This document shows positions 46,751-58,499 of a stretch of 64,000 nucleotides of DNA, piece by piece. Each line of letters opens with the position of its first letter. Within the stretch, counting starts at the first letter, position 1. The notes beneath the pieces are model-generated. The model had not been told where the DNA came from and did no database searches. It saw only the letters and a list, made by a program, of their open reading frames with translations. The position numbers were made by a program, and so were the translations under genes. The stretch comes from Cercospora beticola. Its lineage: Eukaryota > Ascomycota > Dothideomycetes > Mycosphaerellales > Mycosphaerellaceae. The stretch covers positions 1,798,001-1,862,000 of the forward strand of contig NC_088936.1 in the NCBI RefSeq assembly GCF_033473495.1, written 5' to 3'.

Positions 46751-47402
46751 AAGAGGAGTGTCGAGAGCGGTCTGCGCAGCACGAGCGAGGGAACACAGCA
46801 GCAAATAACATACAAAGGCAAGTACGAATATTGCCGCTTGACCACTAGCCATGATACCAACATCATGAGCGAGACAAGCGTGCTTGGAGCTTGTTGGAAG
46901 GTTTTGCTATTTGGTGGATCACAACATCACTGTGGGCAATGCTTTCTGGCACTCTACCCAGGGTTGGTATCGGCTCTTGGATCATGGCGGCGAAGCGTTG
47001 GAATGTTGGCAATGCTGCTGTTGCTACCTCTTGTGACTGACAACGAGATTTTTGGCATCTGATTGCGGGATCTGCGAAAGTTGCTTGATCGGCGAACGTG
47101 CTTTTCTTCTGGCGGAATGGAAAAGTTCTTCTGTGTGTCTATAAACGTGTAAAATACTGAATGAGAGCGTCGGATCTGCCCAGCTCAACGAATCTTTGCA
47201 ATACAGCTCCTGTGGTATCAAATGGAGAGTGAGCTATGATACCACGTCTAACGCGAAGCAGTCGGATCAGCGGTAACTCGAAAGTGCCGTAAAATGAGGG
47301 GCAAGATGACTGCCCATCTGTACCTCTAATGCTGATGGAATTCACTAAAGGACAGCTGCAACTTTTCGGCCTCAAGCAGATACGAAGCGCCCTACAAATT
47401 AC
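46751..47402. other. Intergenic, nothing recognised
   Basis: About 650 bases between two plus-strand genes: the Nep1 3' UTR and the promoter of the molybdoenzyme gene. No ORF of note. Confidence 0.55.
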
Positions 47403-48596
47403 ATGAGCAAGCCAGACCCGCCGCCTCCCCTCGAGCGAAGATTAGACTCGCTTCGACACCAACACCTCACCGGCCGCGCCGCAATGTCCGAATTGAAGAG
47501 TAAACAAGAAGAACGAATACAAGATGCTCCTCATCAAGCAGGAAAACCAGCAGATATCGCATCCGTCAACGAACGTTCCGCCTGTCTCTCTATGACTCCA
47601 GGTTTCCATCTCCGTCCTCCACCCGCTCCTCACGACCTTACCGAATTTCTTACGCCAGAAGCACAACTCTTTCAAACCATCCACATGGGCAAACCTACCA
47701 TTGACCTTTCTCGCTACCGACTCAAAATCCACGGTCTCGTCAAGAATCCATATGTTCTTACTCTTTCCGAACTCAAATCTCTTCCGAGCACGAGTATAAC
47801 TTCTTTCCATGAATGTTATGGCAGTCCACTTCAGCCTCCTGTGAAGAACCTCTGGCGTATTGGAAATGTAAAGTGGACGGGTGTGCGATTAAAAGACCTT
47901 CTCGCTCGAGCAGGCGTCCCTCCACCAGCAGAATCTGATCAGAACTACTACATCTGGACAGACGGCCTCGACTCCGGCTCCTTCGGTGGATACGAAGCAG
48001 ATCGATATCAGAAAGACCTACCACTTTGGAAAGCTTGGAAAGATCAGGTTTTGGTTGCGTGGGAAATGAATGGTGAACCGCTGGGGTGGGAACGTGGTGG
48101 GCCGGTGAGATTGGTTGTTCCCGGGTGGTTTGGGACGAATTCGACGAAGTGGTTGTGCGGGATTGAGCTTCGGCAAGGGAGGAGTGGGGGTTTATTTACT
48201 ACAAGATTCTATAATGAGAGAGGGACTGGGGAGGATGGGAAGGAGGTTGTGAAGCCGGTTTGGGAGGTTGGTGTTAATTCTTTGATTGTGAGACCGAGGG
48301 ATGGAGAAATTGTTGATGGGCAGGGCAGAGAGGTGGAGATTTGGGGATGGGCGTGGAGTGCACCGGGAGTTGAGAGGGTGGAGGTTAGTGTTGATGGTGG
48401 GAAGAGCTGGAGTGATGCGGATGTGGTTGAGAGAGTTGAGCACGAATGGCAGAAGTTCTCAGCGAAGGTTGTGCTCGATGCTGGTTCATACTTTGTTGTA
48501 GCTAGGGCAATATCGAAGGATGGGGATGTGCAACCACTTGAGGGAAGGAGAAATCATGTTCATAGAATAAATATTCAGGTCACAGATCAAAGATGA
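47403..48596 (+). CDS. Sulfite-oxidase-like molybdopterin oxidoreductase
   Basis: Intronless 397-residue enzyme with the sulfite-oxidase Mo-cofactor domain (about 70-265) followed by the Mo-co oxidoreductase dimerisation domain (about 275-393, starting near TRFYNERG). The probable Mo-ligand is Cys138 in SFHECYGSPLQPP; most sulfite oxidases have CAGN at this site. Further family blocks are GLDSGSFGGYEADRY, VLVAWEMNGEPL and PGWFGTNSTKWL. No cytochrome b5 domain and no obvious mitochondrial or secretion signal precede it, unlike animal sulfite oxidase, so a cytosolic or peroxisomal location is likely. The preferred substrate, sulfite or another small molecule, cannot be decided. ATG 47403. Confidence 0.9.
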   Translation: MSKPDPPPPLERRLDSLRHQHLTGRAAMSELKSKQEERIQDAPHQAGKPADIASVNERSACLSMTPGFHLRPPPAPHDLTEFLTPEAQLFQTIHMGKPTIDLSRYRLKIHGLVKNPYVLTLSELKSLPSTSITSFHECYGSPLQPPVKNLWRIGNVKWTGVRLKDLLARAGVPPPAESDQNYYIWTDGLDSGSFGGYEADRYQKDLPLWKAWKDQVLVAWEMNGEPLGWERGGPVRLVVPGWFGTNSTKWLCGIELRQGRSGGLFTTRFYNERGTGEDGKEVVKPVWEVGVNSLIVRPRDGEIVDGQGREVEIWGWAWSAPGVERVEVSVDGGKSWSDADVVERVEHEWQKFSAKVVLDAGSYFVVARAISKDGDVQPLEGRRNHVHRINIQVTDQR

Positions 48597-49692
48597 TCTA
48601 CATCTGAATTACAGCGGAATACCCTCTCGTAAAATATCTCCTTCGATCAAGATTATGTTGCATTTTGTTCTTTTCCACGTATCATGGAGCACGACTGAGG
48701 TCTTCACATGTACTCTGCCAAGACGCTACGATTAGTCCTTTGTCTCCCGCGGAAGGACGCATCCTGCACCTGCCACGACACTCGGAGATTCGACCTTCCC
48801 ACCCTTATTACATCAAGAGCCAGAAATGCACTCGAGAATGTCCCAATGCTCATGACAAGCGAACAAGACCGTTTAAGCGAATCGCGGTTCGAGAAGTCTC
48901 CAAGCTTGATCCGGAGGAGGCAATAACAGCAAGTCTTCTATCCGGATCTCGGAACTCACTCTCTTGCGCATCGTCGACGAACACCTTCCAAGTCATGCGC
49001 ATGTCAGCCGGCGCTCTCGTCATCGCATTCCTCGGACTGGAGTTTTTGGACCAGTTGCTCGTGACCCAGTCAGTGTTTATACCGAAGCTCTGAGCACCTG
49101 CCATCCCAGCCAGCATCTCCCTTCTAACAGAACCCTCACAGATTGCTGTCCCATCACGTCCTCAACCATTCTACAGGCCGCTTGCGAAAGAACGTTTACG
49201 ATCTCAACCGCCGTCTGAGACGACAATGGCAGATTGTACCAGGAACTTGCTCACTGGCCGAATGCGAGGCTTTTTGGTTCGCGATTGAAGAACGAAGCTG
49301 TACGGACAGAATCTGCGGCAGGCATTTTGAGCTCGTTGGATGATCCTGGTTCGCAGGTCTTTCCCTACTGATTTCCGCGAACCACGGGCAAACTCGACGT
49401 CTTCATCGAATTATCGCAACAACATGGCGAGCACATGGTCTCGGAGACATTTGACATCTCGCGAGACAGACCACGTCTATGCGAATTCGACTATCACAAG
49501 CGATATCCAAGAGCTGTAGGAGGTATCAGGAAGCCGGTCGTTATGTGTTTCGAGTTGATTGACGCGAAAGCAGAGTGAGCAACGCTGACATCATTTTCAT
49601 CGGACGCGACTCCATCAGCGCGTTTGCTCAGCATCAATGTCGATTTTCCTCTGCCATTACTCAACGACTATCTGCATACCACACCGACAGCA
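48597..49692. other. Intergenic with possible gene relic
   Basis: About 1.1 kb. Short frames between 48.9 and 49.5 kb (for example one giving RRQWQIVPGTCSLAECEAFWF) have a faint look of a decayed F-box-type gene, but no continuous reading frame or splice pattern can be drawn. I do not call a gene. Confidence 0.4.
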
Positions 49693-50391
49693 ATGGCGTT
49701 CTCCCAGCCAGGCACGAGCTGGCTGCTCAAAGAGCTGGCATACACCTCTATCGTGTTCATCGCCGCATCCAACCTCTCCACCTCACTCCTCTTCATCCCA
49801 TCGCTCCTTCGACCTATCACCACGATCGCGCCGCACTATCAGCTCGAAGAATCGAAACCCAACAATGACGCCAACAAAACAGACTCGCTGCTTTTTTGAC
49901 CGCAAACGCCTGTCGAATCTGGGCGATTGACCCCACAAATCTCGCAAAGAACCTTCGATTTCAGTCAACATCTTGGAAGCTCGGGCACATACAAAGCCGT
50001 AGCGCGACAATTCTCTGAACTGCAGACTCTGGGCACAAAACTGTACGTCCCGTTCGAGAGCATCGCGATGGTCTCCTTGGTAGCACTCTCCACCAAAACA
50101 CGAAAATGGTCGTTTCCATGGAAGTGCTGGCTCGGTGCGGCCGGGGTCTTGGTAACGGTCGATCTGTTGAAGGCATTCTTCATGGCTCCTTTGGCGTTGA
50201 AGATCTTGCGCATCGCGGGTGACGCTGAGCCAATCGAGCCTTACGAAGATGCACCAATTGATCGTGAGGCGGAGAAGAGCAACACTGTCCAGTTTTTAAG
50301 GAAATGGAATGTGCTGAACTTGGCGAGTGGATTGGTGCTGCTGGGCACTTCAGAGTTAGTGCGGAACCCAAGGGCATGGAGCCAGTGGTGA
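49693..50391 (+). pseudogene. DUF1772-like membrane protein interrupted by in-frame UGA
   Basis: ATG 49693 opens a frame encoding one hydrophobic helix (YTSIVFIAASNLSTSLLFI), stops at TGA 49897-49899, then continues in the same phase for 163 codons with three more hydrophobic segments (FESIAMVSLVALS, WLGAAGVLVTVDLLKAFFM and LASGLVLLG) to a stop at 50389-50391. The joined layout of four helices with a long first loop resembles fungal DUF1772/anthrone-oxygenase-like proteins. No GT donor lies between the first helix and the stop, so splicing does not remove it. The context is TTT TGA CCG, with C after the stop, which is moderately leaky. It is a pseudogene, a readthrough gene or a base error. 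Confidence 0.6.
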
Positions 50392-50839
50392 TGGAGGTGG
50401 AGAGCGCATGGAGAATGGATATCGAGCGTTGGATTATATAACGGATGAAAGATATCTGGCATCGTTACACAAAGCGTACTGGGAATACCACAAGATGTGT
50501 TGATTGCATGACCTTCATCACCCCGAAGTGCTGAGGAACAGAGCGATTTGCGGGAGGGCATAGGAATCTGAAAAGAGGTCTATTCCGCAATTCTGTACCA
50601 ACGAATTGCATTTACGATTACGCGAAACGGCATTCCTGCGGGCTAGCTTGTGGCCGGCTGCTTGTATTGCTCGTACAGGCCTACCACGGAGGAGTTCCAG
50701 AGTCGCGATACTGCTGTATCAAGTTGGCGGCAACAAACGTCCTTTAAGTAGCTCTGCCAATGGCGCTCACGTTCTTTCCCGAAGTCAAGCCAACACAATG
50801 TTCCACTTCCTTCCAGCTTCTTCAACCTCGATCAAGTAC
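50392..50839. other. Convergent intergenic region
   Basis: About 450 bases between the 3' ends of the DUF1772-like locus and the F-box-like gene. Nothing recognised. Confidence 0.55.
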
Positions 50840-51937
50840 TCAAACACTCAACGCCCGTCTCCTCCTCACAACACCTTGCCTTCCCCCCTTAGTCTTCCCA
50901 AGCGCCCAGCTATCTTTCTCAATCAATCCCTTCCAAACCGTGACCTCCCTCAGCGCAACCCAAGTCTCCAGATCACACTCCATCCACCAATTGTGCCCCA
51001 AGAAAGCCATCGCCATCTCCACCAGTTCTCCCAAAGACGCATCACGAATCGTGTGTCCGAACCCCATCGGAACCCTCGGCTGCCAGCGATGATAGATGAC
51101 CTGCATCGGTCCCGGAACAATAATGTCTTTCCAATTGAGACAGATTTTAACATATTCTTCTTCCTCTTCTTGTTGTTGTCCGGAAACTTGCTGTAGTTGC
51201 TGTTCCTGTTGGCGGGCAAGAGCAAGATACTTGAACCTCATCTGTCGATGAAATTTCTTCGCAGCACCGAATTTGACACTGATCCCCAAGGAGGTCGGAC
51301 CAAAAGGTTGGAAATCAAGGGGCTGGACCGCGTGCATGAATTTGGGGCTCTCGAGGAGACGGGACAGGGTGGCGAAGCGGTCGAGATCGGTTTCTGCGTT
51401 GGGAACAACGTCGATGAGGAGGTTCCGGCGGAGTATCGAGGAGGTACAAATGGTGTAGAGGAAGGCTCTGTTGACGCGTTGGATGCCGAAGAGGGTTGCT
51501 GCGGAGAGGTGGCGCAAGATCTGGGCGAGGAGCGGTGGGCAGTAGAGGACTGCTTCAGCTGCCGTGAGGTCCTCCTCATCTTCTCCTTCGTCCTCGTCTC
51601 CGTCGGCACTGGAGTGGCAGATGACTGTAAGGTCATCATCTTCCTCATCGGAGTCTTCAATCGCGCACTCGTTCTCGATCGCCTTCCTCTCTTCTTCTTC
51701 TTCTTCGGCGGCCAGAGTGGCGTCTGCAATCGTTTCCAACATACCATCGACGATGGTCATTTGCTGTCGCAGGAGATCAATTGTTTCATCGACTTTATCT
51801 CGCTGATCTCTTAGATGAGTGAGTCTCTACTCGTCATTAGCAACAGCCAGCACAGAGTGAAAAAGTGCGCAGGTACTCACAGCCTCGTGCTCTGCAGTCC
51901 ACAAAGTGGGCACTCGGCCCCGTGTGACTGCACTCAT
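50840..51937 (-). CDS. F-box-like protein with acidic segment
   Basis: Two exons, 51937-51881 and 51826-50840 (54-nt intron, GTGAGT..GCTAATG..GTAG), giving 347 residues. The long frame alone starts at ATG 51760, but in-frame sequence upstream (LRDQRDKVDETIDLLRQQ) continues an evident coiled coil and joins in phase to exon 1 (MSAVTRGRVPTLWTAEHEA), so the upstream ATG is preferred. A Glu/Asp-rich segment follows, then an F-box-like helix set: AAEAVLYCPPLLAQILRHLSA.. with a conserved-looking Leu/Pro/Leu pattern and VNRAFLYTI. A Gln/Glu low-complexity run lies in the last third. F-box proteins recruit substrates to SCF ubiquitin ligases; this protein's target is unknown. Confidence 0.7.
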
Positions 51938-52645
51938 CTGGGAACCAAAAGCGGGTCAGCTCATAAATGGTGAATGGTCGCAAGACGATCAAGGCTCACC
52001 TTTCACCGAACGATGTTGGTGAAGCAATTTCTGGCTCGCAGTTCTGCAGTCGCGAAGCAGTTGACTCCGTGAAGTGAAGGACAAACGCAGCCACTGCATC
52101 GAACCCTGCAGGCCGTTTGCAGGGACGGAGCCCAACTGAAGTCACTCATCAAACGGCATAATCGAGAGAAGAAGAGACACGAAAGGATCGTTGCGTACAG
52201 ATGTTTTTGATTTCTGTCTATCAACAAACGTTGTCTGCTACAACATTGCTGTTCCTACCCAATACCACGTTGGAACAGCCCATGTGCGAGCAAACAATGA
52301 AGAGCGCAGTGACGAATGCACATATCATATAACTTTGAACGCCTTTCCCAGATGCCCTGCCGTGCCCTTCCCAACTCAATGTATAATGTGAATTACACCA
52401 GTTACTTATTTTTCAATCATTACGCGGCACTATTCCATCCTCTCAGGCCCAACGCGCCGGTTGGTGATGATCTGATGTGATGTGGAGCGCCCTTGGACTC
52501 CGAGTGACGGTGATGGTACATGGAACGACCCGACCGCGAAATCGCGAATCGAGTAGGGCAAGCAGATGTGTATATGTGACATGCAATCTGAGAGTCGTAG
52601 TGTTTCTATTCGGCCGTTGTCGTAAAGGCGGATTTGTAGATGCGC
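51938..52645. other. Intergenic, nothing recognised
   Basis: About 700 bases containing the F-box gene promoter and the 3' UTR of the glucan synthase gene. No coding feature is supported. Confidence 0.5.
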
Positions 52646-55600
52646 CTACATCTGCTGATAGGCGTGCTGCATCATCCTCGCCATGAGTCTGGATGCATCT
52701 GATGACGCAGTCGCCTCCGCACCTCCATTGACGGCTGTACCGGTCTCAGAAGCGGAGGTGTCGTTGTTGTTCCAGTCGTTTGGCTGTTGGAGGTTCATGA
52801 CGTGGATCTTGGGAATGTCCATGAACTTCTTGACGATGATTGGACCGACAACCAGGACCAGGAACAATACGAACATCGAGAAGTAGAGAATCGCGTATCG
52901 GATCACACGTCTTCGTCGGAGCTTCGATTGCTTGAGCGAGTAGATCGGCGGGCGGATTTGGCGACTAGAAAATGGTTAGTAAATTGGTAGAGTAGGCATT
53001 GCCAACGTGTACATACCTAGGTCGTAGCCAGAACAGCATGACCGAGTGGAACTTGTCCACGTACGGGATCAAGAGCGGTGGCAACATGAAGAAAAGCAGG
53101 ACGTGTCCCAAGCAGAAGTCCGCTGCGAAGAAACCCATCTCGGTGATCTTACACAGGAACTCACGGCCGGGCTGCGAGATGGTATGCCATCCAAGAGCGT
53201 ACCACTTTCCGGTCCACCATGCTATGTTGGACGTATCGGCGCGGAATTCTCTCGTCAGTGCGAGGCAGATGATGAGCTTGAACACGAAGCGCTGAATGGC
53301 AACGACTGCGATCATGCCGATGAGAGCCTTGGCGAAACTCCAGCTCTCGAGGAAGAACATGACTTCCCAGAATGCCAACAGCATAATGACGGCAATGGCG
53401 TGAGCGATTGCTGCCAGGACTGCTCCGAACTTCTTGCAGCACATGCTGAGCACCGGGCCCATACAGCATGCCATGCCGAAGAATCCGATGGCAACACCAG
53501 CATTGACACCGATGGGGCCGAAGGCGCAGATACCAACACGGATGAGCGAGCTTGTTGGCGTCAGATCCTGTCCATCCTGGTTGTTCTCATCGATGACTCC
53601 GACACCGGCGTTGATGAACAGATATGGGATGAGTGTGACGGCAACGAAAACAAGCGGACCGATGATCTCACTAAAGAACACATTGGTGAACTTGGAACGA
53701 GGCGTGTCGCCAGAAAGTTTTGCTGAAGGCTCGCCGAGGGCCTTTCGCTTGAAACCAGTGAGCCTGGTACGTGAAAGACGAACGAAGCCAATCCAGGAAG
53801 CAGAGTGCGCCTTTGTGTTGCCCCGGGAGAGCCAGCGGAGGAACTCGCGGTAGTCGATGAAGAAATCTGCCCAGGCGAACTGGTGTGGGTTGAAGAGGAA
53901 GGGGCAAATGCAGAGTGCCAAGATAGACACCCAGAACCAGAGCAGCCAGTAGCCCCAGACCGTCAGTGTACCGAAGAGCAGCATCAACAGAAGACGAGCG
54001 CCCAAGTAGATGGATGGTCCGGCGAATCGAGAGTAGAGTACACCAAATGGCATGCGGGCAGTTGCGAAACCACGTCCAGTACCAATGTAGCGGGCACCAC
54101 CGAAGGACAGATCCTGCTGGAGCGAGTAGGCGTAGATCTGAGTCACAAACACCTCGAAGAGTGGTGACAGAGATGAGAAGTGCTTGGCCAGACGGGTCGC
54201 TGCGCGCCAGAATCCACGCTCGGTCAACTCCTGAATCGTGAGAGGCACGAAGGAGATGAAGAAAACGATGAAGATGGAGACAATGCAACGCTGTACCCAG
54301 TCCATAATAGGGACGATATTAGCGCAGCCAGTTGGGAAGAGCGGATCGGTGATGGGAACGTCGCGGTTGTATCGGCAGGAGATTGTCTCGTGGCGAAGGG
54401 CACCGAGGTTGAGCAGAACCCACATGAACAGCTGCACCGACAACATGACGAACAGGTTGTTGATGTGGAAGCCAGGGTGAGCGTAGTAGAACGACAGGAA
54501 GCGGTCCAGAGGCAGTTGAGTTCCGAGGTAGTAGTACTCGCGAGACAACATTTGCTCTCCCATACCAGTACCGATCTTGGTTGTGAAGTTGAGAATGGAG
54601 CCAAATCCAAGATCACGACCCTTGCCACACTGGTAGTATTCGCAGTGCTTGATACGTCCACCACGGAGGATTGCGTTCATACCAGCATAAATATCCTCGT
54701 TCAGGTGCAGACCCTTTTGAGCCTTGGAAACACCGCCACGAGTTGTCATGAAGATACCGTTGAGGAAATCGGGGTGACCATAGTGGAGCTTTCCACCGAT
54801 TTGGGCCAGAGTACGAGCGAAGAGGGTACCAAAGGTCTGTTCTTTTCCGGCAGCAACGTCACCGAGAATACCGATGTTCTCAGAGAAGATGTACTCGCGG
54901 GCTCCGAGAATAGCAACAGGGTTGAACTTGGTAGGTGGAAGTCCAGGTGTGTATGGCGAGACATTATCAGTGGTCATTTCCTCGAATTCAGCGAGCACGG
55001 ATCGAATCTTCAAGCACTCTTCCAAGTAGTTGTCCTGGTTGGCATCGATAAGCTGGATGTACTCTCCGCGGTAGAAGATGAGGCAGTGGTTCTGGTTGTC
55101 GGATTTTCCGTCACCAAGAATTGGGTTACCAGACAACATAATGCGGAATTTTGGTCGACGCATGCCATTGTCCATGAGCTCGGAGTGACCATCGATGAGG
55201 GCGGAGTAAAGCTTTGGATCCTCACCCTCTTCCGTCGCCGGCTCCTCGTCGAGATAAGCAATCTGAAGATCTGGGTATGCACGGAGCAGGAATTCTGCGT
55301 TTTCACGCTCCTCCTTCGAGAATTTGGCGTAACGCTGCATGGAGACGACAATCTTGAACTTGCGGCGCGCCATGCGCTCGAGTTCGCGCTCGAGCTTGTC
55401 GGAATTGCCACCGAACATCTGGACGACTTCCGGGTTCTCGACACGGTACAACAGCTTGATGGCTCGGCTGTAGTTCATGAAACCCGAGATGGTACGGTAG
55501 AGAGTTTGCGAACGCAGTGATGCCCAAATACGAGTGCGCAGGGTGTATTCTGGCGCGGCAGACTTGAAACCAATGCAGTAGAAGGGCAAGTCGTCGATCT

Positions 55601-58499
55601 TGCTCTTCTGGGTGTCCTTCTCGTTCTTCTCGTAGTCGCCGTTGAACTGCGAAGTCTCATCGGCGAGGATCTTCGTGTCCTTGACGAAACAATCCCACTC
55701 GTGAGGGTGCAGCTGCTTCAAGTACTCCAACATGGTAACACGCGAGTATGGCTCATCTTCGCGGATGATCTCACGCAGAGACAAGAGAATCTTCTCGCCG
55801 TAATGGGGAATCATGACCGTAAAGGTTGGCATGTTATCAACAGGCAGCGGCTCCGGAATTGGTGTCGAGAGGGACTGGGCGAAGAAAGAGATGCGTCGCT
55901 CCGCCTCGGATTGGGCTGGGAAGAACTCAGTCTTGAAGGAATGATCTTCCTGGGAAACGAAGAAGGTTGGTGCACGAAGCGTGCGCTTGCCCTCCTGCTC
56001 CGATGGCACTTGATGGTAGAGCAGTTTCTGTACGTGATCGATAGCAAGCAAATGCTCACGGTACATGGAAATGACAATGGCGTTCCAGATCTGCGAGATG
56101 AGGACCTTTGGCTTGTATTTGATTTCCATGTCGGTGGTGGCTAATACCTTGGAGTAAATTCGCTTCGGCAGACGAGAGAAGATATTTCTCCACGGTGTCC
56201 AGATAGACACACCAAGGTAGAAAGACCGTGCGACCGAAAAGACGCAGTTCCAGATGACATACCAGAGATATGTATCCAAGAAGAACAGAATCAGATCCGT
56301 GAAGTACATCAGGATCAGGAGGACAGTCGGCTGATGGTAACACAGGATGGTACCAATCAACTTGTCTCCGAGACAGTTCTCGATCTTCATCGTAGACAGG
56401 ATACGGATAGGATCACGGAACGAGAGGGTCAAGAAGAAGTAGGATTCGGCAAGCTTCGCAGCAAAGACCAGAACCCACATGCCGTAAGACATCCACATGT
56501 CGTTTCCTGTCAGGCGCGGGTAGCTCGCCGTGAATGTCTGCGAAGACACATATTGTCGTCGCTTGCCGTTCAGGTAGCTGCCGAAAAGTCCTCCAAGCGG
56601 CATGATGGCGAAGAAGAAGACCGTGGCCAGAGCAATTAGGAACTGAACGACACCCAGGATGAGTGCGATCTTACCCTTCTGCGAGACGATGAAAATGTAG
56701 ACCGAGGGAGCGACGTTGAGCGCGAACATGCCGAGGAGGAAGAACAAACGCTTCGTCAAGTGTTGTGCGCCAGCCCATCGGCGTGGCACGTACATCCATT
56801 CAACCAGAGTGGCGAAGATTTGGATCAGGCAAGCGAGAGTGCCTCCCAAAGCGACGGCGGACCACTGAGCAGCAGCGTTTGGCTTGTTGTTGAGCTGTTG
56901 CTGGTAGTTTGCGGTGTACAAAGTTGGCGAGTTGAAGGCAGTGTAGAACCAGAAGATACAGACGTGGATGACCCAAATACGATTGAAGTTCGTCAACATG
57001 TGGAACCACGACCGAGTCTCTTTGTATGTCTTGAAGAAGGCCTTCTTCCAAATCACGTCTCCAAGGCGTTCGTATCTCTCAGCGGGTGGCAGGTCGACCA
57101 GTCGGGTCTTATCCTCAAAGACGATGCGCTCGATTCCTTCGGGGTACCAGAAAAGCTGGTTCATGTCATCGTATCCGATGACCTTCTGGTGATCACGCTC
57201 TTTGCGGACATACTTGCCGTCGAAGATTTCGTAGCCTTGGTCTCTGCAGTAGTTGTACAGAGGTGTAATGCATCTGTTGAGGTAGGTGAACTCCTCGACT
57301 GGCTCGACGCGGTTTTGGCATGCTGGAGAGTGGTAGAAGTCATCTGCGCACTTGAAAATGAATGCCATGATCTCAGGCATGTAGCGCACCTGGTTGGCTT
57401 CTCCCCAACACAGCAGGTACAAGGCAATCTGTCGAGTTCGGTCGTGCTGGGACATGCGGTTCATGCGGGTCTTCCAGCGGTATTCAGCAGCTTCCAAGCT
57501 GTTATCTCCCTCGAGACTCTCGAGAGTCGCTTCTTCATTCTCAGGACTCGTCTCTTGCTTCTTCTTCTTGGCCGCCTTTCGCGCCTTTCTCGTCGCTCTG
57601 TTGGCTTTTCCGAGCTTCATGTTGGCGAATCCGACAGCATCGTCGAGATCGAGATGTGCGGCAAAGTACCATCTTCTGAAATTGGCATTCTCGCCACCAA
57701 TGTAGTCTGCGTGAAGGGAAAGGAGCGCTTGATTAGGCGACATACGAGAAGCGCGGGAGTCGAGAAGAGTCATGAAATGATCGAACATGTTGCGCATACT
57801 GTCGCGTTGGAAACCAAATTTGGCTGTCAGATCCAGGAAAATGTCTTCAATCTCCTCCTTGGAGAGCGGAATCTGAGCATCTGACGTCCAGGCTGGGTAT
57901 GGCTCTCTAGACCGTTGGCCAGCTGGCAAGGCACTGGTGTAGTCCATGCCGTAAACCGGGGTGGAGGCGCCAGAGGATCGGTTGCCACCATAGGAGACCT
58001 GCGATGATGGCGGTCGGTATCCTCGGCCGGTTCCATCGCCGTACGAGTTGATTCTCTCATCGCCGCGTCCGTAGTAGTCCATCTCTGCGGCGCGAGCCAT
58101 GTCTGACCTCATGGTGAAGTCGCTGAAAGTCTCGGAATCCTCCTCGGAGTCGTGACCGCGTCGGCCGCTCCTACGCTGACCGCCGTATCCACGACCTTGT
58201 TGCTGGTACTGGCCTGCAGCGGGAGCTCCTTGGTCGTAGTACTGATCGTTGTAGTACTCATCTTGATAGCCTTGCTGACCTGGGGCATCGTAATAGCCGT
58301 CCTGGCCGTAGCCGTCGTGGCCGCCCTGGTAGTAGCCATTGTCATCATAGTATCCATCGTGTCCCTGACCATAGCCACCCTGCTGGTCGTAGTATGCCTG
58401 GTCATCGTGGTAGTAACCATCTTGCGCCCCATGAGCATCATGTGGGTGTTGGGCACCGTAGCCATCATCGTAGCCGCCCTGCTGTTGAGGGTGCGCCAT
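52646..58499 (-). CDS. FKS1: 1,3-beta-glucan synthase catalytic subunit (GT48)
   Basis: Plasma-membrane enzyme that polymerises UDP-glucose into the beta-1,3-glucan of the cell wall, regulated by Rho1. Exon 1 is 58499-53017 and exon 2 is 52964-52646 (52-nt intron near the C-terminus); 1933 residues. The first 160 residues are Gly/Tyr/Gln/Asp-rich and disordered. The Fks1 N-terminal domain begins near 205. A membrane block (about 500-850) is followed by the large cytosolic GT48 domain (about 870-1350) and a second block of many helices. The region corresponding to echinocandin hot spot 1 is FLTLSFRDP at 689-697; hot spot 2 is DWVQRCIVS at 1400-1408. No truncation. A GH72 glucan-remodelling gene lies 2.9 kb away in divergent orientation. 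Confidence 0.97.

Noticed and set aside
48900..49570. Possible decayed F-box-type gene
   Set aside because: Only faint resemblance in three different phases; no start, no splice signals and no continuous frame.
52414..52645. FKS1 frame stays open about 75 codons past its UAG
   Set aside because: The family ends at this position, the context is TAG GCG (not a known readthrough signal), and this length of open frame is not rare by chance.
54180..55520. 446-codon plus-strand open frame inside FKS1
   Set aside because: Antisense shadow of the strongly supported glucan synthase exon; the same applies to 56760-57884 and 53046-53726.
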